This document shows, piece after piece, positions 62,084 to 64,000 of a stretch of DNA of 64,000 bases. This DNA is from Pseudomonas japonica. Lineage in GTDB: Bacteria > Pseudomonadota > Gammaproteobacteria > Pseudomonadales > Pseudomonadaceae. A model generated the notes under the pieces. That model was not told the DNA's origin. It worked only from the letters and a program-made list of their open reading frames with translations, and did not search any database. The first letter of the stretch is position 1; every line of letters begins with the position of its first letter. The position numbers were made by a program, and so were the translations under genes. The stretch is taken from positions 124,001 through 188,000 of the forward strand of contig NZ_JAAMQU010000010.1 of assembly GCF_013522925.1 (NCBI RefSeq), read 5' to 3'.

Positions 62084-62836
62084 ATGAAACTACCTTTATA
62101 TCTTCTTACCATTGTGTTCTCTACATCAGTCATAGCAGAACTCGACGAGCCACCTCCTTTCTATCAGCAGCGCGGCTACACCTTGGAAAAAGTTCCGGTA
62201 TCACTTAGGGCAGAGGTGCTGGCGCCCTTAAGTATGAATGAAGAGTTCAGGCGCTTACGCGGACTAAAGAGAAGTTGCGAAATCATTTATCATCTGGCCG
62301 ACCCGGCAGGTCGAAGTGCCGGCTATGGCTCCATTTGTAAAACCAGTCACGAGAATGAAAAAGGCTTCTTCTGTTGGAATGCAGCGGGCCAGATCTTCGC
62401 CTACGCACGCAAGCTTTATGGGGCTGATGCACACTGGATCGGCGACAGCATTCTCCATGGCTGCGGCGGGGGGTTGGTGCCTACGGCAGAGACTGGCGAC
62501 CGCATGACCGAACTTCCGGCGACAGCATTTACAGATAACTCATTGTTGCCAGAACTTGGCCTGGGCAAAAGGAGGCCGGTTCTGGCCATGCTTGAATCAG
62601 ACATTGAAGACAACGGCTTTGACATATCCCTTGGCCATTGCGAAAAAATCCGCATCAGATGGCTCGGCAGAGAGAAAAATTCAGCTTACGCCGCAATTTG
62701 CCAAATTGATCAATCCGGTAAAAAGGCATTAATCTGCTTTGATAACTTTATGGGGCACTTCGGCCTGTTCACTCGGTATCAGGATACGTCCAACTGGGCG
62801 GAGCATACGATTTATGGATTTTGCTGGGGTGGCTAG
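62084..62836 (+). CDS. Exported Cys-rich protein, candidate immunity protein (copy 2)
   Basis: A 250-residue paralogue of the preceding protein, 56 bases downstream. ATG 62084 starts a signal peptide (MKLPLYLLTIVFSTSVIA); the frame is open further upstream only by chance. Cysteines at 65, 85, 97, 127, 186, 206, 218 and 247 line up with those of copy 1, and WIGDSILHGCGG and HFGLFTRY are shared. Loops between the cysteines have diverged strongly, so the duplication is old or has been under diversifying selection. Tandem diverged immunity copies often widen protection against related toxins. Function is inferred only. Confidence 0.7.
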   Translation: MKLPLYLLTIVFSTSVIAELDEPPPFYQQRGYTLEKVPVSLRAEVLAPLSMNEEFRRLRGLKRSCEIIYHLADPAGRSAGYGSICKTSHENEKGFFCWNAAGQIFAYARKLYGADAHWIGDSILHGCGGGLVPTAETGDRMTELPATAFTDNSLLPELGLGKRRPVLAMLESDIEDNGFDISLGHCEKIRIRWLGREKNSAYAAICQIDQSGKKALICFDNFMGHFGLFTRYQDTSNWAEHTIYGFCWGG

Positions 62837-62936
62837 GCGGGTGTGAATGGTGCGCCTACCAACAGCGCCCCCTTCGGCATCCACCCCGCTTTGCGCTATC
62901 ATGCCCGCTCCGCCCGCGCAGGTATTACCCCGCCCC

Positions 62937-63659
62937 ATGGATTACCGCAAACCCTCCGAACGCAAGAGCATGCACGCCCGTATCGTCCAGGAGCTGGGCA
63001 TGCACATTGTGTCTGGCCGTTTTTCGCCGGACCAGAAGCTGCCGCCCGAGGCGTTGTTGTGTGAGGAGTATGCGGTCAGCCGGCCGGTGTTGCGCGAGGC
63101 TACCCGGGTGCTGGTGGCCAAGGGGCTGGTGTATTCGCGGCCGCGGGTGGGCACGGTAGTAAAGCCGCGCAAGGAATGGCACCTGCTGGACCCGGATGTG
63201 CTGCACTGGGTCATGCAAACCACGCCGCAGAATGAGTTCTTTGCGTTGCTCACCAGCGTGCGGGCGATCATCGAGCCGGCGGCCGCGGCGCTGGCGGCTC
63301 AGCACGCCACCCCGGAGGATGTCGCATCCATCGGCGAGGCGTATCAGCGCATGGAAGCCGCGCAAACGCCGGAAGCGCTGCTGCAGCCCGACCTGGATTT
63401 CCATAGCCGCATCGCCGATGCCACCCATAACGACCTGCTGGCGCACCTGTGCAACATGCTGTCGATGGCCCTGCGCGAGGCGCTGCGCCACTCCAACCAG
63501 CGGCCGAACCTGCATGAGCTGGCGATGCCTCGGCACAAGGCGATCCTTACCGCGATTGAAAGCCGCGATCCTTTGGGCGCGCAGCACGCGGCGCTGGTGC
63601 AACTGGACGACGCGCGCAATGCCTTGAATGTGGTATTGGGGAAGCAGTTGGGGTTGTAG
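62937..63659 (+). CDS. FadR-type GntR/FCD transcriptional regulator
   Basis: A 240-residue regulator with a winged helix at about 10-75 (ARIVQELGMHIVSGRFSPDQ, then CEEYAVSRPVLREATRVL) and an FCD effector domain at about 90-230 with the likely metal-binding residues in LDFHSRIADATHN and PRHKAIL. ATG 62937 is chosen at the start of the conserved region. Regulators of this kind control aldonate and uronate genes. The sugar-acid cluster with its palindrome at 58029 is the likely target, although the Cys-rich/lysozyme-like cassette now lies between. A bidirectional terminator follows. Confidence 0.88.
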   Translation: MDYRKPSERKSMHARIVQELGMHIVSGRFSPDQKLPPEALLCEEYAVSRPVLREATRVLVAKGLVYSRPRVGTVVKPRKEWHLLDPDVLHWVMQTTPQNEFFALLTSVRAIIEPAAAALAAQHATPEDVASIGEAYQRMEAAQTPEALLQPDLDFHSRIADATHNDLLAHLCNMLSMALREALRHSNQRPNLHELAMPRHKAILTAIESRDPLGAQHAALVQLDDARNALNVVLGKQLGL

Positions 63660-63676
63660 CCCGCTAACTGGATAGA

Positions 63677-63705
63677 AAAAAGGCGCCTACTCGAGGCGCC
63701 TTTTT
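63677..63705. terminator. Bidirectional rho-independent terminator
   Basis: AAAAAGGCGCCT at 63677-63688 and AGGCGCCTTTTT at 63694-63705 form a perfect 12-bp stem with a 5-base loop; the A-run and T-run make it work on both strands. It separates the convergent GntR gene and chitin-binding gene. Confidence 0.92.
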
Positions 63706-63722
63706 CACATAAGGGTTTCAGC

Positions 63723-64000
63723 TCACCCCAGCGGCGCCCAGAACGGGAACTGGTCCGGCACGTTGGTCTGGGATTTGGCGATGTGTTCTGCCAGGCAGCG
63801 ATAGGTCCGCTGCTGCCATGTCACTTCGTCGCCGATTTCGTAATGCGTGTTCAGCGCCCACGCCGTGCCACCGCTGTCTGCCTTGGTGGTGGCGGTCACC
63901 ACGTTACTTTTCGCTGACCAGCGCCCCTGCGCGTCAACTGCGATCACGGCGTACTCATAGGCCGTGCTGGGAGCGAGGCCGGCGTCGGTGTACTGGGTAG
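63723..64000 (-). CDS. C-terminus of a chitin-binding protein (FN3 plus CBM5/12), truncated by window
   Basis: The frame is open to the window edge and gives about 91 C-terminal residues. The first part, STAYEYAVIAVDAQGRWSAK followed by SNVVTATTK, is the end of a fibronectin type III domain. The rest, WALNTHYEIGDEVTWQQRTY through FPFWAPLG, is a chitin-binding type 3 (CBM5/12) module with its conserved aromatics. This combination is typical of secreted chitinases and chitin-active oxygenases, whose catalytic domain would lie beyond the window. A phage or surface protein is possible. GTG 63947 is not a real start. Confidence 0.85.
   Translation of the reverse strand, partial: TQYTDAGLAPSTAYEYAVIAVDAQGRWSAKSNVVTATTKADSGGTAWALNTHYEIGDEVTWQQRTYRCLAEHIAKSQTNVPDQFPFWAPLG

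Noticed and set aside
59996..62836. Prophage lysis module
   Set aside because: A lysin-like gene alone is not enough: there is no holin, spanin, structural gene or integrase nearby, and two exported paralogues are not a usual phage feature.

Overview
The window looks like a chromosomal segment of a fluorescent or putida-type Pseudomonas. It is GC-rich, densely packed with genes, and full of overlapping ATGA gene junctions. It carries the Pseudomonas-type muxABC-opmB efflux operon in its usual order, a MoxR/Bat operon followed by sbcDC, a cobalamin-riboswitch ABC importer and many small metabolic clusters with their own regulators. No rRNA, tRNA, CRISPR array, insertion sequence or prophage was seen. 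All functional names come from reading motifs, lengths and context; no database search was run.

Layout. 1-4545: the end of a ClC chloride channel, a membrane diguanylate cyclase and a CHASE4-PAS-GGDEF-EAL protein. 4596-7696: a cobalamin riboswitch ahead of a periplasmic binding protein, FecCD permease and ATPase. 7832-10744: DoxX protein, exported VOC protein and alginate-export-type porin. 10784-15608: DyP peroxidase (-), exported Fes-like esterase (+) and exported metallo-beta-lactamase-fold hydrolase (-), with a catalase-family gene remnant behind the last. 15761-24813: a long minus-strand catabolic cluster with a divergent tandem-HTH GntR regulator. It encodes an amidase, a NodB-fold deacetylase/imidase-type hydrolase, an MFS transporter, two SDRs, a small CxxC protein, a COG0523 GTPase and a solute-binding-fold protein with no signal peptide. 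24881-30616: a VOC protein, IclR regulator, EmrAB-TolC-type tripartite efflux operon and a Gly-rich secreted protein. 30680-39721: opmB, muxC, muxB and muxA (-). 39887-41697: tpx (-) and moaA (+). 41828-53534: moxR, DUF58, DUF4381, BatA, BatB/C and BatD genes, then sbcD and sbcC. 53626-55529: two very small genes, a lactonase-type beta-propeller and a 90-residue protein. 55593-59868: a sugar-acid catabolic module of FAH/AraD1-type enzyme, MFS transporter and IlvD/Edd dehydratase. 59996-62836: an AT-richer cassette. 62937-64000: a FadR-type GntR regulator and the end of a chitin-binding protein.

The most unusual part is the cassette at 59996-62836. A leaderless protein with a goose-lysozyme/transglycosylase-like motif pair faces two tandem exported paralogues that share eight aligned cysteines. 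This is the layout of a peptidoglycan-hydrolase effector with duplicated periplasmic immunity genes. It appears to sit between the sugar-acid dehydratase gene and the GntR regulator that would be expected to control it. Second is the 15761-23513 cluster, which I read, with clear caveats, as a cyclic-imide or related amide catabolic pathway. Its translationally coupled trio (CxxC protein, COG0523 GTPase, leaderless PotD-like protein) could be a metal-delivery or cofactor module for the metal-dependent hydrolase.
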